NCBI RefSeq assembly: GCF_000022365.1
Contig: NC_012804.1
Location: forward strand, 1,798,001 to 1,862,000
Direction: 5' to 3'
Length of the DNA: 64,000 nucleotides
Source: Thermococcus gammatolerans EJ3
Lineage (GTDB): Archaea > Methanobacteriota_B > Thermococci > Thermococcales > Thermococcaceae
The position numbers were made by a program, and so were the translations under genes. Under the pieces are notes generated by a model that did not search any database, had not been told where the DNA came from, and saw only the letters and a program-made list of their open reading frames with translations. This document shows positions 25,560-33,788 of this stretch, one piece after another (positions within the stretch are counted from its first letter, which is position 1; every line of letters begins with the position of its first letter).

Positions 25560-26825
25560 TCAATTGAATCTCTGACGTCTTAGCTCAACCACCACCTCAA
25601 CGTGTGGTGTGTGGGGGAACATGTCAAGACCTATTATACCCCCTACGGTGTAGACACTCTTAAGTTCATTAAGGTCACGGGCGAGGGTCTTGGGATTGCA
25701 GGAAACGTAGATGAGTTTTTCAGGCCCTTTTTGGACGAGCCGTTTTACAAGTTTTGGATGCAAACCTGCCCTGGGGGGATCGACGATTACTGTGTCGTAC
25801 GCCTGAAGGCTCCCTACGTCCTTGTCGGCACCGACCCTGAACCTCGCCTCCACCCCGTTTATCTCGGCATTTCGATTGGCCATCTCAACCGCGAAGGGAT
25901 TGATCTCTATACCCTCAACGGAAAATCCTTTCCTGGCTAGATAGACCCCAAATGTGCCGACACCGGAGTATAGATCCAGAACCCTGCCCCCTTCAGCCCT
26001 CTTCGCCACCTCACGTAGCAGTTCAACGGCCCCGTAGCTGTTGGTCTGGAAGAAGCTGTTTGGATGAATAAGGTAAACGGTTCCGTCAAGTTCCTCCTTT
26101 ATGAACTCCTTGCCCCAGAACCTCTCAATTTCACCGTAGGAGACATCACTGGGCGTTCTGTTAACGCTCCAGTATATTGACTCCGCGTAGTCAAAGTACT
26201 GGGGAAAGTCTTCTGGAAGCTCTCCAGGGCCGGTCACAAGGTTCACCATGAGGTCCCCGGTAAACTTCCCCTCCCGGATCACGATATACCTCAGAAGTCC
26301 CTCGTTTTTTCCAATTTCGTAGAGGCTCACTTCATGATCCTCTATGAACTCTCGGAGGGACTTCAAAACCCTCTTTGAGGATGGGCCGAAGACGGGGCAC
26401 CACTCGATATCCACAACGTCCCACCATGTGCCGTATCTTCTGAACCCGATACCCCTTGTCGAAATGACAACATCAATTCTGTTTCTATGCCCAAATATCT
26501 TCGGTGATGGTATAATCTCGACATCTTCATTCAGGATCGCGTTAAGCTTGAACCTCTTGAACTCGAGCTGATCCCGGTAGTCCAGATGCTGAAGCAGACA
26601 GCCACCGCACCGTCCAAAGTACTCGCATTGGGGCTCTTTTCTAACTGGGGAGGGCTCGAGGATCTCAAACCTCTCCGCGATGATCTTCCTCTTTTTCTTT
26701 CTCGTTCTCTCTATCCTAACCCTGTCTCCCGGAGCCGAGAACGGGACAAGTACCCTCCTCCGGCCCACCTTCACAATCCCAAGGCCGTCCTCGTTGAGCT
26801 CCCTAACGGTTCCTTCAATCGTCAT
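25560..26825 (-). CDS. TrmA/RlmD-family RNA m5U methyltransferase
   Basis: 421 residues. An N-terminal TRAM domain (residues 1-55, GIVKVGRRRVLVPFSAPGDRV), then CEYFGRCGGC with further cysteines (EWCPVF) for a 4Fe-4S cluster, a central domain, then the SAM domain: VLDLYSGVGTFGVYLA, VDPPRAGL and the catalytic YVSCNP. It methylates uracil C5 in tRNA or rRNA. It is a paralogue of the truncated gene at position 1-774; pyrococcal pairs split into a tRNA U54 enzyme and a 23S rRNA enzyme, and the split is not decidable by eye. Its own TATA box (GGGTTTATAAACC) lies about 25 bp upstream. Confidence 0.94.
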   Translation of the reverse strand: MTIEGTVRELNEDGLGIVKVGRRRVLVPFSAPGDRVRIERTRKKKRKIIAERFEILEPSPVRKEPQCEYFGRCGGCLLQHLDYRDQLEFKRFKLNAILNEDVEIIPSPKIFGHRNRIDVVISTRGIGFRRYGTWWDVVDIEWCPVFGPSSKRVLKSLREFIEDHEVSLYEIGKNEGLLRYIVIREGKFTGDLMVNLVTGPGELPEDFPQYFDYAESIYWSVNRTPSDVSYGEIERFWGKEFIKEELDGTVYLIHPNSFFQTNSYGAVELLREVAKRAEGGRVLDLYSGVGTFGVYLARKGFSVEGIEINPFAVEMANRNAEINGVEARFRVGADKDVGSLQAYDTVIVDPPRAGLHPKLVKRLVQKGPEKLIYVSCNPKTLARDLNELKSVYTVGGIIGLDMFPHTPHVEVVVELRRQRFN

Positions 26826-26892
26826 TGGAGCCCTCTAGCGGGTTTTGGTTTATAAACCCTTGGCCCGTCGCGGTGACGATTTTTGTCCAGAA

Positions 26893-26902
26893 AAGTTTAT
26901 TT
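26893..26902 (+). promoter_or_regulatory. TATA box of the HTH protein gene
   Basis: AAAAGTTTATTTACG about 40 bp before the ATG at 26937. It lies inside the longer reading frame, which argues for the downstream start. Confidence 0.5.
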
Positions 26903-26936
26903 ACGTGGAGCGATAACTATTATCGGTGCTCTTCCC

Positions 26937-27152
26937 ATGCTCGGTAGGAGCAAGGATTTCGTTTATAAGGTTCTGGCAACAAAAAAGAGGGCCGTTGCCC
27001 TCCAGCACCTGAGTTCGGAACTCGAAACCCCGATGCCGGCACTTCTCTCGACGGTGAAGAAACTTGAGTCCGACGGCCTAGTTGAGGTGTTCTACGGCCG
27101 GGAAAAGGCAAACATCATGGTCAAGGCCAAAACCCTTGAGGACTACGTTTAA
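26937..27152 (+). CDS. Small winged-helix DNA-binding protein
   Basis: 71 residues: KRAVALQHLSSELETPMPALLSTVKKLESDGLVEVFYGREKA is a winged-helix motif spanning most of the protein. The start MLGRSKDFVYKVL is favoured because a TATA box lies inside the upstream extension and GGTG is positioned before this ATG. Likely a transcriptional regulator or a chromatin-like factor; target unknown. Convergent with pyrE, stops 10 bp apart. Confidence 0.78.
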   Translation: MLGRSKDFVYKVLATKKRAVALQHLSSELETPMPALLSTVKKLESDGLVEVFYGREKANIMVKAKTLEDYV

Positions 27153-27161
27153 TCCCTCCCT

Positions 27162-27731
27162 CTAATCCGATTCCCGCCCTTTGACTGTTTCTTTTCTTTC
27201 AAGGAGCTCAGAGACCCTGATAACGGGCAGGAAAGTGTAGCCCTTTGAGGTTATACTCCCCTCTGCCCCTTCCTCCCTGTCCACCACGACCGCTATGGCC
27301 GCTATTCTTGCCCCCAGGGATTCAAGCACCTCAGCCGCTCGAAGAACGCTTCCCCCTGTGGTCGTCACATCTTCGACTAAGAGGATTCTGTCGCCCTCCT
27401 TGACATCCCCCTCGATCTGGCTTCCGGTACCGTACCCCTTGGGCTTTTTCCTGACTATAACGAGGGGCTTGCCGGTTTTGAGGGAAACTGCCGTTGCTAT
27501 CGGCACAGCCCCCAGCTCCGGGCCTGCAACGCGGTCAAAGTCAATCCCGACCCTCTGGACGAGGCCGGCTATCAACCCGGCCATCAGCTCAAGGGCATCG
27601 GGATCGGTTACGACTTTCTTCACGTTGATGTAGTAGTCGCTCTCCTTCCCCGAAGAGAGCACGAAGTGACCGAAGAGAATTGCCCCGGATTCAAGCATCT
27701 TATCGATCAACCGATCCTTTGCCTCGATCAT
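27162..27731 (-). CDS. pyrE: Orotate phosphoribosyltransferase
   Basis: 189 residues. Converts orotate and PRPP to orotidine monophosphate in pyrimidine synthesis. The PRPP loop is ILLVEDVTTTGGSVLRAAEVL around residues 118-138; the N-terminal helix and FVLSSGKESDYYINVKKV are the OPRTase signature. The length is somewhat short, as in archaeal enzymes. Single gene with own promoter; no other pyr genes in the window. Confidence 0.95.
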   Translation of the reverse strand: MIEAKDRLIDKMLESGAILFGHFVLSSGKESDYYINVKKVVTDPDALELMAGLIAGLVQRVGIDFDRVAGPELGAVPIATAVSLKTGKPLVIVRKKPKGYGTGSQIEGDVKEGDRILLVEDVTTTGGSVLRAAEVLESLGARIAAIAVVVDREEGAEGSITSKGYTFLPVIRVSELLERKETVKGRESD

Positions 27732-27804
27732 AATAACACACCCGTATAAATTCTCCTCTGAAATTCAGCTGAAATTGACAGAAAAGAGTTTAAAAAAGTT
27801 GGCC

Positions 27805-28608
27805 TCACTCGGAGGCCTTCTCTTCGACCATCTTCTTCACGGCCTCTCCAGCGTCGGCAAAGCTCTTGAAGAGCTTGAGCATCTCCATCGGAAGCGGCAG
27901 GACTATGACGTTGCTCTTGTCGCTGGCCACGTCGCTTATCGTCTGGAGAGTCCTGAGCTGGAGCGCCATCGGGTGCTCGCTTATTATCTGCGCAGCCTCG
28001 CGGAGCTTCTCCGCCGCCTGCCTCTCAGCTTCTGCCAGCGTGATCCTTGCCCTTCTCTCCCTCTCCGCTTCTGCCTGCTTTGCCATTGCCCTCTGCATTC
28101 CTGCCGGCAGTTCTACGTCCTTTATCTCAACGGTGGTCACTTTAATTCCCCAGGGATCTGTTGCCTCGTCGATGATCTTCTGGAGCTCCATGTTCAGCTT
28201 CTCCCTCTCGCTGAGCAGCTCGTCCAGATGGGCCTGACCGATGACACTTCTGAGGGTTGTCTGGGCTATCTGGCTCGTCGCAACGATGTAGTTGGCCACC
28301 TGCGTAACGGCCTTCACGGGATCGACGACTCTAAAGTAAACGACGGCGTTCACTTTAACCGGGACGTTATCCTTGGTTATGGTCTCTTGAACCGGAACGT
28401 CGAGAACCCTCGTCCTGAGGTCAACTATGTAGGCCTTTTCGAATATAGGAATTATGAAGAACAGTCCCGGACCTCTGGCACCGACGACCCTTCCAAGACG
28501 GAATATAACGGCCCTCTCGTACTCCTTGACTATCTTTATGGCACTGGCCAGTATTATCAAAACAAAAAGCAAAATAGTTCCCAAAATTATGGTTCCCAAA
28601 CCTGCCAT
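27805..28608 (-). CDS. SPFH/stomatin-like membrane protein (PH1511 type)
   Basis: 267 residues: a membrane helix at about residues 4-24 ([18 protein letters not shown]), the SPFH/band-7 domain ([19 protein letters not shown]... [25 protein letters not shown]), then an alanine- and glutamate-rich coiled coil ([25 protein letters not shown]). It forms oligomers at the membrane. In Pyrococcus the homologue PH1511 is cut by the neighbouring NfeD-type protease PH1510. That neighbour is three bases upstream here, making a protease-substrate pair. Confidence 0.93.
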   Translation of the reverse strand: MAGLGTIILGTILLFVLIILASAIKIVKEYERAVIFRLGRVVGARGPGLFFIIPIFEKAYIVDLRTRVLDVPVQETITKDNVPVKVNAVVYFRVVDPVKAVTQVANYIVATSQIAQTTLRSVIGQAHLDELLSEREKLNMELQKIIDEATDPWGIKVTTVEIKDVELPAGMQRAMAKQAEAERERRARITLAEAERQAAEKLREAAQIISEHPMALQLRTLQTISDVASDKSNVIVLPLPMEMLKLFKSFADAGEAVKKMVEEKASE

Positions 28609-28611
28609 CCT

Positions 28612-29970
28612 TCACACCTCCTTTTTCTCATCGGGACTCACTCCCTCGGGGACAACGATTAGGGTCAACCCCCTGACTTCAACGACCCTAACCTTTTCTC
28701 CAACCCCTATTCTTTCTCCCGTCTTGCTCTCGGCCTTCCAGAGTTCACCCCGGATCTTTACCATTCCCTCAGGGTTGAGCTCCTGAACGACCCGGCCGAC
28801 TTCTCCGATCATCTCCTCTTTTCCCGTCTGGGCCTTTCTCTTCCTGTCCCTAATCACAGCGCTAACCCCGAAGGCAAAGAACAGCGCCAGCATGACGGCT
28901 ATCGCAATTATAACCGCCCTCAAGGTGGAGAACGTTGAACGCTGTATGAGGTACTCGTTTCCGCCCCCGAACAGAAGGATTCCACCGAGTATCATGGTTA
29001 TCGCCCCTGCCACCGTAAACAGGCCAAAGGTCGGCGTCAGCGCCTCGGCGATGAAGAATATCACCGCGAGGATTATGAGTACCAGCCCGGCGGCGTTGTA
29101 GCCGAAGTAGCCGAGCCCTATGATGCCGAGAACGAGGAGTATTGCCCCAACGGTTTCTGGAACGTGCCATCCCGGTGTCAGGAAACCGAAGATAAGCCCG
29201 AGGATTCCAATGTTTATGAGGACGTAGGCTATCGTGGGATCCGAGATATACCTCACGACCTCGTCCTTGAAGGAGGGCTCTATACTCACTATCCTAGCGT
29301 TGGTGAAGTTGAGCGTTACGTAGCCCTTCCCTTTTACCGGGATTTTGGTTTTCATCCCATTGGCCTTTTTGAGCAGATCGGGGACGTCGTTGGCTATAAC
29401 CTCGATAACGTGGGCCCTAAGGGCCTCCTCCGGTGTAAGGCTTAGATCCTCCGTTATGAACCTCTCCGCCGCGGTTACGTTCCTTCCGCTCGCCTCGGCG
29501 AGGCTTTTGATGTAAGCCACGTAGAAGTTCCTTACCTTCGCGGGGGCTTTGATTATGCTCCCGTTGGAGGCGTAGCCCATGATTGGTTCGCAGGCTCCTA
29601 TGCTCGTGGAGGGGGCCATAGCTATGAGGTGGGATCCGAGGGCTATGTAGGTTCCTGCTGAGGCCGCTATCGCACCGGGCGGGTAAACGTATATTATCAC
29701 CGGAACCTTCGATTCCTTGATCCTCTGGATTATCTCCTGCATCGCCTGACCACTCCCGCCCGGCGTGTCAATCTCAATAATTAGAGCTTCAGCATTGTTT
29801 TTCTCTGCTATTTCTATGTACCGCGAGAACTGATCCACGGAATAGCTCGTGATAACCCCCTCAAACTTGGCAACGTAGACGGTCTTCTGATTGGGCGACG
29901 CGAGCACCGCTGGAAGGAGCATGAGGACGAGGATGATGAAGGCCGAGCGGCTAAGGGTTCTTGTTTTCAT
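28612..29970 (-). CDS. NfeD-type membrane serine protease (PH1510 type)
   Basis: 452 residues: signal sequence, then a ClpP-like serine protease domain on the outside (EIDTPGGSGQAMQEI; GAIAASAGTYIALGS with the likely nucleophile serine; GSIIKAPAKVRN with the candidate lysine), four or five membrane helices (about 240-360) and a C-terminal OB NfeD domain (GEVGRVVQELNPEGMVKIRGELWKAES). PH1510 in Pyrococcus is a Ser-Lys dyad protease that cleaves stomatin at its C-terminus. Start ATG after GGCGATGAT. Operon with the stomatin gene. Confidence 0.93.
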   Translation of the reverse strand: MKTRTLSRSAFIILVLMLLPAVLASPNQKTVYVAKFEGVITSYSVDQFSRYIEIAEKNNAEALIIEIDTPGGSGQAMQEIIQRIKESKVPVIIYVYPPGAIAASAGTYIALGSHLIAMAPSTSIGACEPIMGYASNGSIIKAPAKVRNFYVAYIKSLAEASGRNVTAAERFITEDLSLTPEEALRAHVIEVIANDVPDLLKKANGMKTKIPVKGKGYVTLNFTNARIVSIEPSFKDEVVRYISDPTIAYVLINIGILGLIFGFLTPGWHVPETVGAILLVLGIIGLGYFGYNAAGLVLIILAVIFFIAEALTPTFGLFTVAGAITMILGGILLFGGGNEYLIQRSTFSTLRAVIIAIAVMLALFFAFGVSAVIRDRKRKAQTGKEEMIGEVGRVVQELNPEGMVKIRGELWKAESKTGERIGVGEKVRVVEVRGLTLIVVPEGVSPDEKKEV

Positions 29971-30028
29971 TATCATCGCCCAATCTATATACTTCTAGGA
30001 GTTTAAAAAGATTGCATCCGGGAAACGG

Positions 30029-30036
30029 TTTTATAC
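30029..30036 (+). promoter_or_regulatory. TATA box of wHTH-like gene
   Basis: CGGTTTTATACGTTG about 35 bp before the ATG at 30068; transcript start predicted within a few bases of the start codon. Confidence 0.5.
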
Positions 30037-30067
30037 GTTGTCTTCGATAAGCCTATGAGGGACTCGG

Positions 30068-30415
30068 ATGGAGACGCTTAGGGCTCTGGTGAAGGCCTAC
30101 AGGATAGCGAGGGGGGAGAGAAAGGTAAAGGTGGCCTGGGCCATCGTGAGGAAGGCAGCCAAGTACTCGGATAGTGAACCCTTCTGGGAGACCATAAAAT
30201 CGAGCGGAATAAGTCCTGATGCCATTAAGGAGGTAATGAGATTCCTAGAAAGCATTGGAGAGCTTCAGATAAAGAGGTCGATCGATGGGAGAAGGCTCTA
30301 CGTCTCGACCCTCAAGGACATAAGGAGGAACCCAATCAAGCTGGACAGGTGGCTCAACCTTCCATCCGGCGGAGGAGCGCGAACTCCCTCTCTTTCCAGA
30401 CTGAGGGGTCAGTGA
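30068..30415 (+). CDS. Hypothetical protein, winged-helix-like
   Basis: 115 residues, rich in arginine and lysine. SGISPDAIKEVMRFLESIGELQIKRSIDGRRLYVST resembles a winged helix with a wing hairpin, suggesting DNA or RNA binding. The end (GGGARTPSLSRLRGQ) is low in structure. The last 62 bases overlap the end of the convergent DUF835 gene, unusual for this window. Divergent from the NfeD operon with its own TATA box. No known family recognised. Confidence 0.7.
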   Translation: METLRALVKAYRIARGERKVKVAWAIVRKAAKYSDSEPFWETIKSSGISPDAIKEVMRFLESIGELQIKRSIDGRRLYVSTLKDIRRNPIKLDRWLNLPSGGGARTPSLSRLRGQ

Positions 30416-30806
30416 TCAGATAAAGCCTGCCCCCCGTGAGCATCACGTGATCGCGCAGGGCGTTTAAAAACCTTAGAAAGCTTCTGAATCCGTTGTGGAG
30501 AACCATATACTCCGGGCACTCGAGAACAACCGCCGTTCCGGGATTCTTTTTCAGTTCGTCTATGATGCTATGGAGGAGCTTTGGGAGCTCCCGGGGGCCT
30601 ATGAAGCCGGGGACCGTGCTCACAAAAAGAGCCTTCCATCCCGGAGGTACCTCCCTCCCCGGCCGGGTCACGAGAAGAACGCTTCCCTCCCTAACGGCCT
30701 CCCGGGAGCCGATTATGTTGAAGTAGCCGGGACTCCGGAGGGGGGAAGAGTAGGAGTTTCCGGCCCATGCCTGAATGAGCATCGAGGTGAGTGCCTTCAC
30801 AACCAT
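30354..30806 (-). CDS. DUF835-domain protein
   Basis: 150 residues. The C-terminal part (HNGFRSFLRFLNALRDHVMLTGGRLYLITDPSVWKEREFALLRR) is the DUF835 signature, an archaeal domain usually linked to signalling proteins but of unknown function. The start ATG (MVVKALTSM) is chosen because a TATA box sits about 30 bp upstream and inside the longer frame. A second DUF835 protein lies at 55702. Overlaps the convergent gene by 62 bp. Confidence 0.82.
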   Translation of the reverse strand: MVVKALTSMLIQAWAGNSYSSPLRSPGYFNIIGSREAVREGSVLLVTRPGREVPPGWKALFVSTVPGFIGPRELPKLLHSIIDELKKNPGTAVVLECPEYMVLHNGFRSFLRFLNALRDHVMLTGGRLYLITDPSVWKEREFALLRRMEG

Positions 30807-30834
30807 GCCTTTCCCCGGGATAAGTAGACCTCTG

Positions 30835-30843
30835 GAATATAAG
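30835..30843 (-). promoter_or_regulatory. TATA box of DUF835 gene
   Basis: GGTACTTATATTCC on the minus strand about 30 bp before the ATG at 30806; predicted leader is a few bases. Confidence 0.45.
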
Positions 30844-30943
30844 TACCTTTTTTGTAAGTGGTTATGTAGGTGCACATGCAGGCCCTCGGTCAAGGCCGAT
30901 GTCATCATGTATCAGTCGGTTAATCCATCGTCATCGGGCCAGG

Positions 30944-31909
30944 TTAGGATGCATTTCTGGCTCTTCCCCTTTCTATCCACATGCCCCAGGTTTTAACGGT
31001 TCCGTTGTTGAGAATAATCACACTTGAGATACCCGGGAGACCCCCTCTTTTGTAGGATCTCTCAAAAATCAGCCGGGCGTGTGGGTTGAGATAGATCCCC
31101 GTTGCATTCATTAAAAGGCCCTCCACATCTCCCCAGCCAAGCTTGTTTGAATGCTTCTTTATAAGCCATGAGTAGCGGCTCCCATTGAAGACTTGTAGAT
31201 CCTGTCTGGGTGAGAATCCCCAGACGTCCACGTCTGCATAAATTACACCCACTCTATCGTGGGTTTTGTTGTACGGCTGAACGACCAGCCACGTCTCCCT
31301 GCAGAGGGGGTTGTAACTGTAGGAACCTGTGAGAACGAAGACTCCACCAACTGGGCTTACATTTAGCAGGGCCGTCTCACTTCCACTCCTGAGCCCTTTA
31401 ACGAGTTTAAACTCCTTCCCAAGGAGGAACGAGGTTATGTTCCTGCATCTGGAGATGCCATGATATTCGTCTTTCATGATCCTGTAGTTAGTGTTGTTCA
31501 AGAAGTAAATTTTGTCCACATACCCACGATTGCTGGAGGCCGGTGAGAACTCCCTCAGAGCCTCTATGGGCATCGCGATGGGCGAATAATCAAGGAATGT
31601 GGGGTATTCTCTTTTGCTGACTCCATAACTTCCAATTGTTATGTAAGCCAACGTTCCATTGGGGTGGTACAGATAAATTCTCCACTCAAATTCTAGTCCG
31701 GAATGAGGATGCCATTCCCTGAATTGGGCTGCCAAGAGGTGAAATCCCCTCTTCGCGTATGGGCTCAAGTACCTGTCATACACATAGGTGGAGTTCAACT
31801 GGGGGATCTTTGGATGTTTATCCCTTGGGATTGAGCCGAAGTAAACGACGCCCGCATATAGAATGAGAAGGGTAATCAAGAGAGGAACTATGATGTACTT
31901 GTCCTTCAT
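30944..31909 (-). CDS. Exported, membrane-anchored protein of unknown function (first of a pair)
   Basis: 321 residues. One N-terminal hydrophobic helix (IIVPLLITLLILYAGVVYF) acts as an anchor or signal; the remainder is predicted outside, with about nine N-x-S/T sites and four cysteines that could pair. Segments such as RETWLVVQPYNKTHDRVGVIY recall MVWVIERPQGDFVNVTVFY in the preceding gene, hinting at distant paralogy. Its start overlaps the upstream stop as ATGA. No enzyme motif found. Confidence 0.75.
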   Translation of the reverse strand: MKDKYIIVPLLITLLILYAGVVYFGSIPRDKHPKIPQLNSTYVYDRYLSPYAKRGFHLLAAQFREWHPHSGLEFEWRIYLYHPNGTLAYITIGSYGVSKREYPTFLDYSPIAMPIEALREFSPASSNRGYVDKIYFLNNTNYRIMKDEYHGISRCRNITSFLLGKEFKLVKGLRSGSETALLNVSPVGGVFVLTGSYSYNPLCRETWLVVQPYNKTHDRVGVIYADVDVWGFSPRQDLQVFNGSRYSWLIKKHSNKLGWGDVEGLLMNATGIYLNPHARLIFERSYKRGGLPGISSVIILNNGTVKTWGMWIERGRARNAS

Positions 31910-32817
31910 TCTTCCTCCCCCTCCCAGGATTCATCGAAAGTCCCGTACCTGTCTTTGGGGAGTACAAATATCCCTCCAACGGACGAGTGGTTTCTGTCAT
32001 CCATCACTTCAAGTTCGATGTAGAGGATATCCCGCTCAACGTAGTCCGGAACAGCTTCTCGGAGCAACTGAACACTTCTTCCGGTGAACGTGAGGGTTCC
32101 ATTAATCTTCCTCTCAGGTTTGACAAGCTTTGATAGGGAAATTCCTGGATAGAACACTGTAACGTTCACAAAGTCCCCCTGTGGTCTCTCAATTACCCAT
32201 ACCATCCGCCCAGTTTTGAGCCTGTACCCGGGGATCACGAGAAGCCCATCATACCCTATGAAGCCTCTGCAAACATAATCATGGGCAAAGAGACTCGGAG
32301 GGTCGCAGATTATTTTCATATTGATCCATAATCCCCGGTTTGAACCGAGTCCCGTTATTGAACTGTATTTCTCTCCCCTACTCATAACCTCACTGAGGGC
32401 AGGCAGATGAAGGGCAATGTCCTCGTCGTAGACCCAGCCAAGGGTCTTGAAGAGAAGAGCCCTGTGATGTGGACGGTACTTTTTGAGGAGTGTTTTATCC
32501 AGAGCGAGGGGTGAGTAGTTAAAAGCGGCCTTTGAGCTCTCGGTGTTCTTTGAAAGGCTCCACGTAAAAAAAGCGTGGATGAAATCCCACGAGACAGTGC
32601 GGACAATTATCCTGTTATCCTCCTCTCGATAAGTTGCAAACTGCCAGGTGTTCCCGTTGTGATACACAGCTATGAGGCTCTCGTTGACGGCCACTCCAGC
32701 GGTTTCAAACGCCTTCAGCGGGGATTCTATCTGGTACTTCAAGTACACTGCTTTTCCCGAAGAGATCAGAATAAGTGCCAAAAGCGCGATCTTTACTGCC
32801 CTTTTTATTCTTCCCAT
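31906..32817 (-). CDS. Exported, membrane-anchored protein of unknown function (second of a pair)
   Basis: 303 residues. The N-terminal helix is AVKIALLALILISSGKAVYL; the outer part contains IYADVDVWG-like strands and many aromatic residues, ends acidic (ESWEGEEE), and carries several N-x-S/T sites. The ATG start follows GGGGTG; the upstream GTG is part of that site. First gene of a two-gene operon with ATGA overlap. Probably a surface-exposed pair that acts together; no family recognised. Confidence 0.75.
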   Translation of the reverse strand: MGRIKRAVKIALLALILISSGKAVYLKYQIESPLKAFETAGVAVNESLIAVYHNGNTWQFATYREEDNRIIVRTVSWDFIHAFFTWSLSKNTESSKAAFNYSPLALDKTLLKKYRPHHRALLFKTLGWVYDEDIALHLPALSEVMSRGEKYSSITGLGSNRGLWINMKIICDPPSLFAHDYVCRGFIGYDGLLVIPGYRLKTGRMVWVIERPQGDFVNVTVFYPGISLSKLVKPERKINGTLTFTGRSVQLLREAVPDYVERDILYIELEVMDDRNHSSVGGIFVLPKDRYGTFDESWEGEEE

Positions 32818-32890
32818 TAACACCCCTCACATAATCTAAAATACTAACGACATTAAAACATTTCCGTAAAAGTTAATGAAAAAAGGAACA

Positions 32891-33619
32891 TCAGAACAGC
32901 TCTTCAAGCTTGACGTCAATCTTGTCCGGGTTGAAAGGCAGGACGTGCCTGGTCGTCTTCGGCGAGAAGACCTCCCCGCGCTTGACGAGTTCCATAACGT
33001 CCTCTTTCGTCGGGGCCTTCCTGATGAAGACGTAGTCAATCTCACCCTTTGCCATATCCTCCCTCGCGTCCTCCTTGAGGCCGTAGTAGATGAGCTCTAT
33101 TCTCCCTTCCTGGTTCATCTCGTCGAGGACCCTGCTGACCTTCTTCTGCTCCTCAAGACCTCCTGGAATCGCGAAAGCTTTCTCGCCGACGATGGCGAAG
33201 GCAATCTCACCGCGTTCGGCCTTCTCCTCGGCTTCGGGATCCTCAACGACCTCAAGGCCCTCCTTCTTGAGCCTCTCGATAACCTCGTTGAGGTCGCCCT
33301 TGAAGGCCGGGTACCACGTGTAAACCTTGACGTCGTCGCTGAAGTAGTCGAGTATAACCGAGGGAGCGCGCTTGGCGCCGAGCTTCTGGAGGCCGGCCCA
33401 GCGGTGGTGGCCGTCAACGATGAGGTACTCGTCCGTCCCCGGGATCTTCGCGAGGAGCATCGGCTTCCAGAAGATGCCACTTCCCGTGACACTCTCGATG
33501 AAATCCTCAAGCTCCTTCTGAACGAGCTGCTCGTGAGGCTTCATCTTGTCGAGCTCGATAAAAACGTAGTCCACTTTAACAGTCGGGATGTCGTACTTCG
33601 GGACCTTTTCAACTCCCAT
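32891..33619 (-). CDS. serK: ADP-dependent L-serine kinase SerK (ParB/Srx fold)
   Basis: 242 residues. Phosphorylates free L-serine with ADP to O-phosphoserine, feeding cysteine synthesis in Thermococcus. The ParB-like motif IVDGHHRWAGLQKLGAKR near residues 68-85 holds the phosphate-binding residues; the N-terminal YVFIELDKMKPHE supplies the catalytic acid. The start ATG (MGVEKVPKYDI) follows GGAGGGTTG. I recognise the sequence as the T. kodakarensis SerK type. Monocistronic; the divergent gene starts 170 bp away. Confidence 0.93.
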   Translation of the reverse strand: MGVEKVPKYDIPTVKVDYVFIELDKMKPHEQLVQKELEDFIESVTGSGIFWKPMLLAKIPGTDEYLIVDGHHRWAGLQKLGAKRAPSVILDYFSDDVKVYTWYPAFKGDLNEVIERLKKEGLEVVEDPEAEEKAERGEIAFAIVGEKAFAIPGGLEEQKKVSRVLDEMNQEGRIELIYYGLKEDAREDMAKGEIDYVFIRKAPTKEDVMELVKRGEVFSPKTTRHVLPFNPDKIDVKLEELF

Positions 33620-33757
33620 TTCCAACCCTCCGTGAGATCAAAACCTGCAGACCGATATCGAATTGAGGGATAAAAAGGCTTTCCTTTCCATTTGACTACA
33701 TTTTTCCGGTAGACCTGCACTTTTTGATTGGATGTGCGAAGATCATGCGGGACAACC

Positions 33758-33767
33758 GTTAAAACAT
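33758..33767 (+). promoter_or_regulatory. TATA box for leaderless DUF763 gene
   Basis: CGTTAAAACATC centred about 26 bp before the ATG at 33789, which would place the transcript start at the start codon. Confidence 0.4.
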
Positions 33768-33788
33768 CTGAGCGAGTATTACCGGAGG

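Noticed and set aside
27775-28662. 295-codon open frame on the plus strand
   Set aside because: Antisense to the stomatin-like gene; the codon pattern mirrors that gene and no domain is visible.
32876-33673. 265-codon open frame on the plus strand
   Set aside because: Antisense to serK, which has strong motif support.
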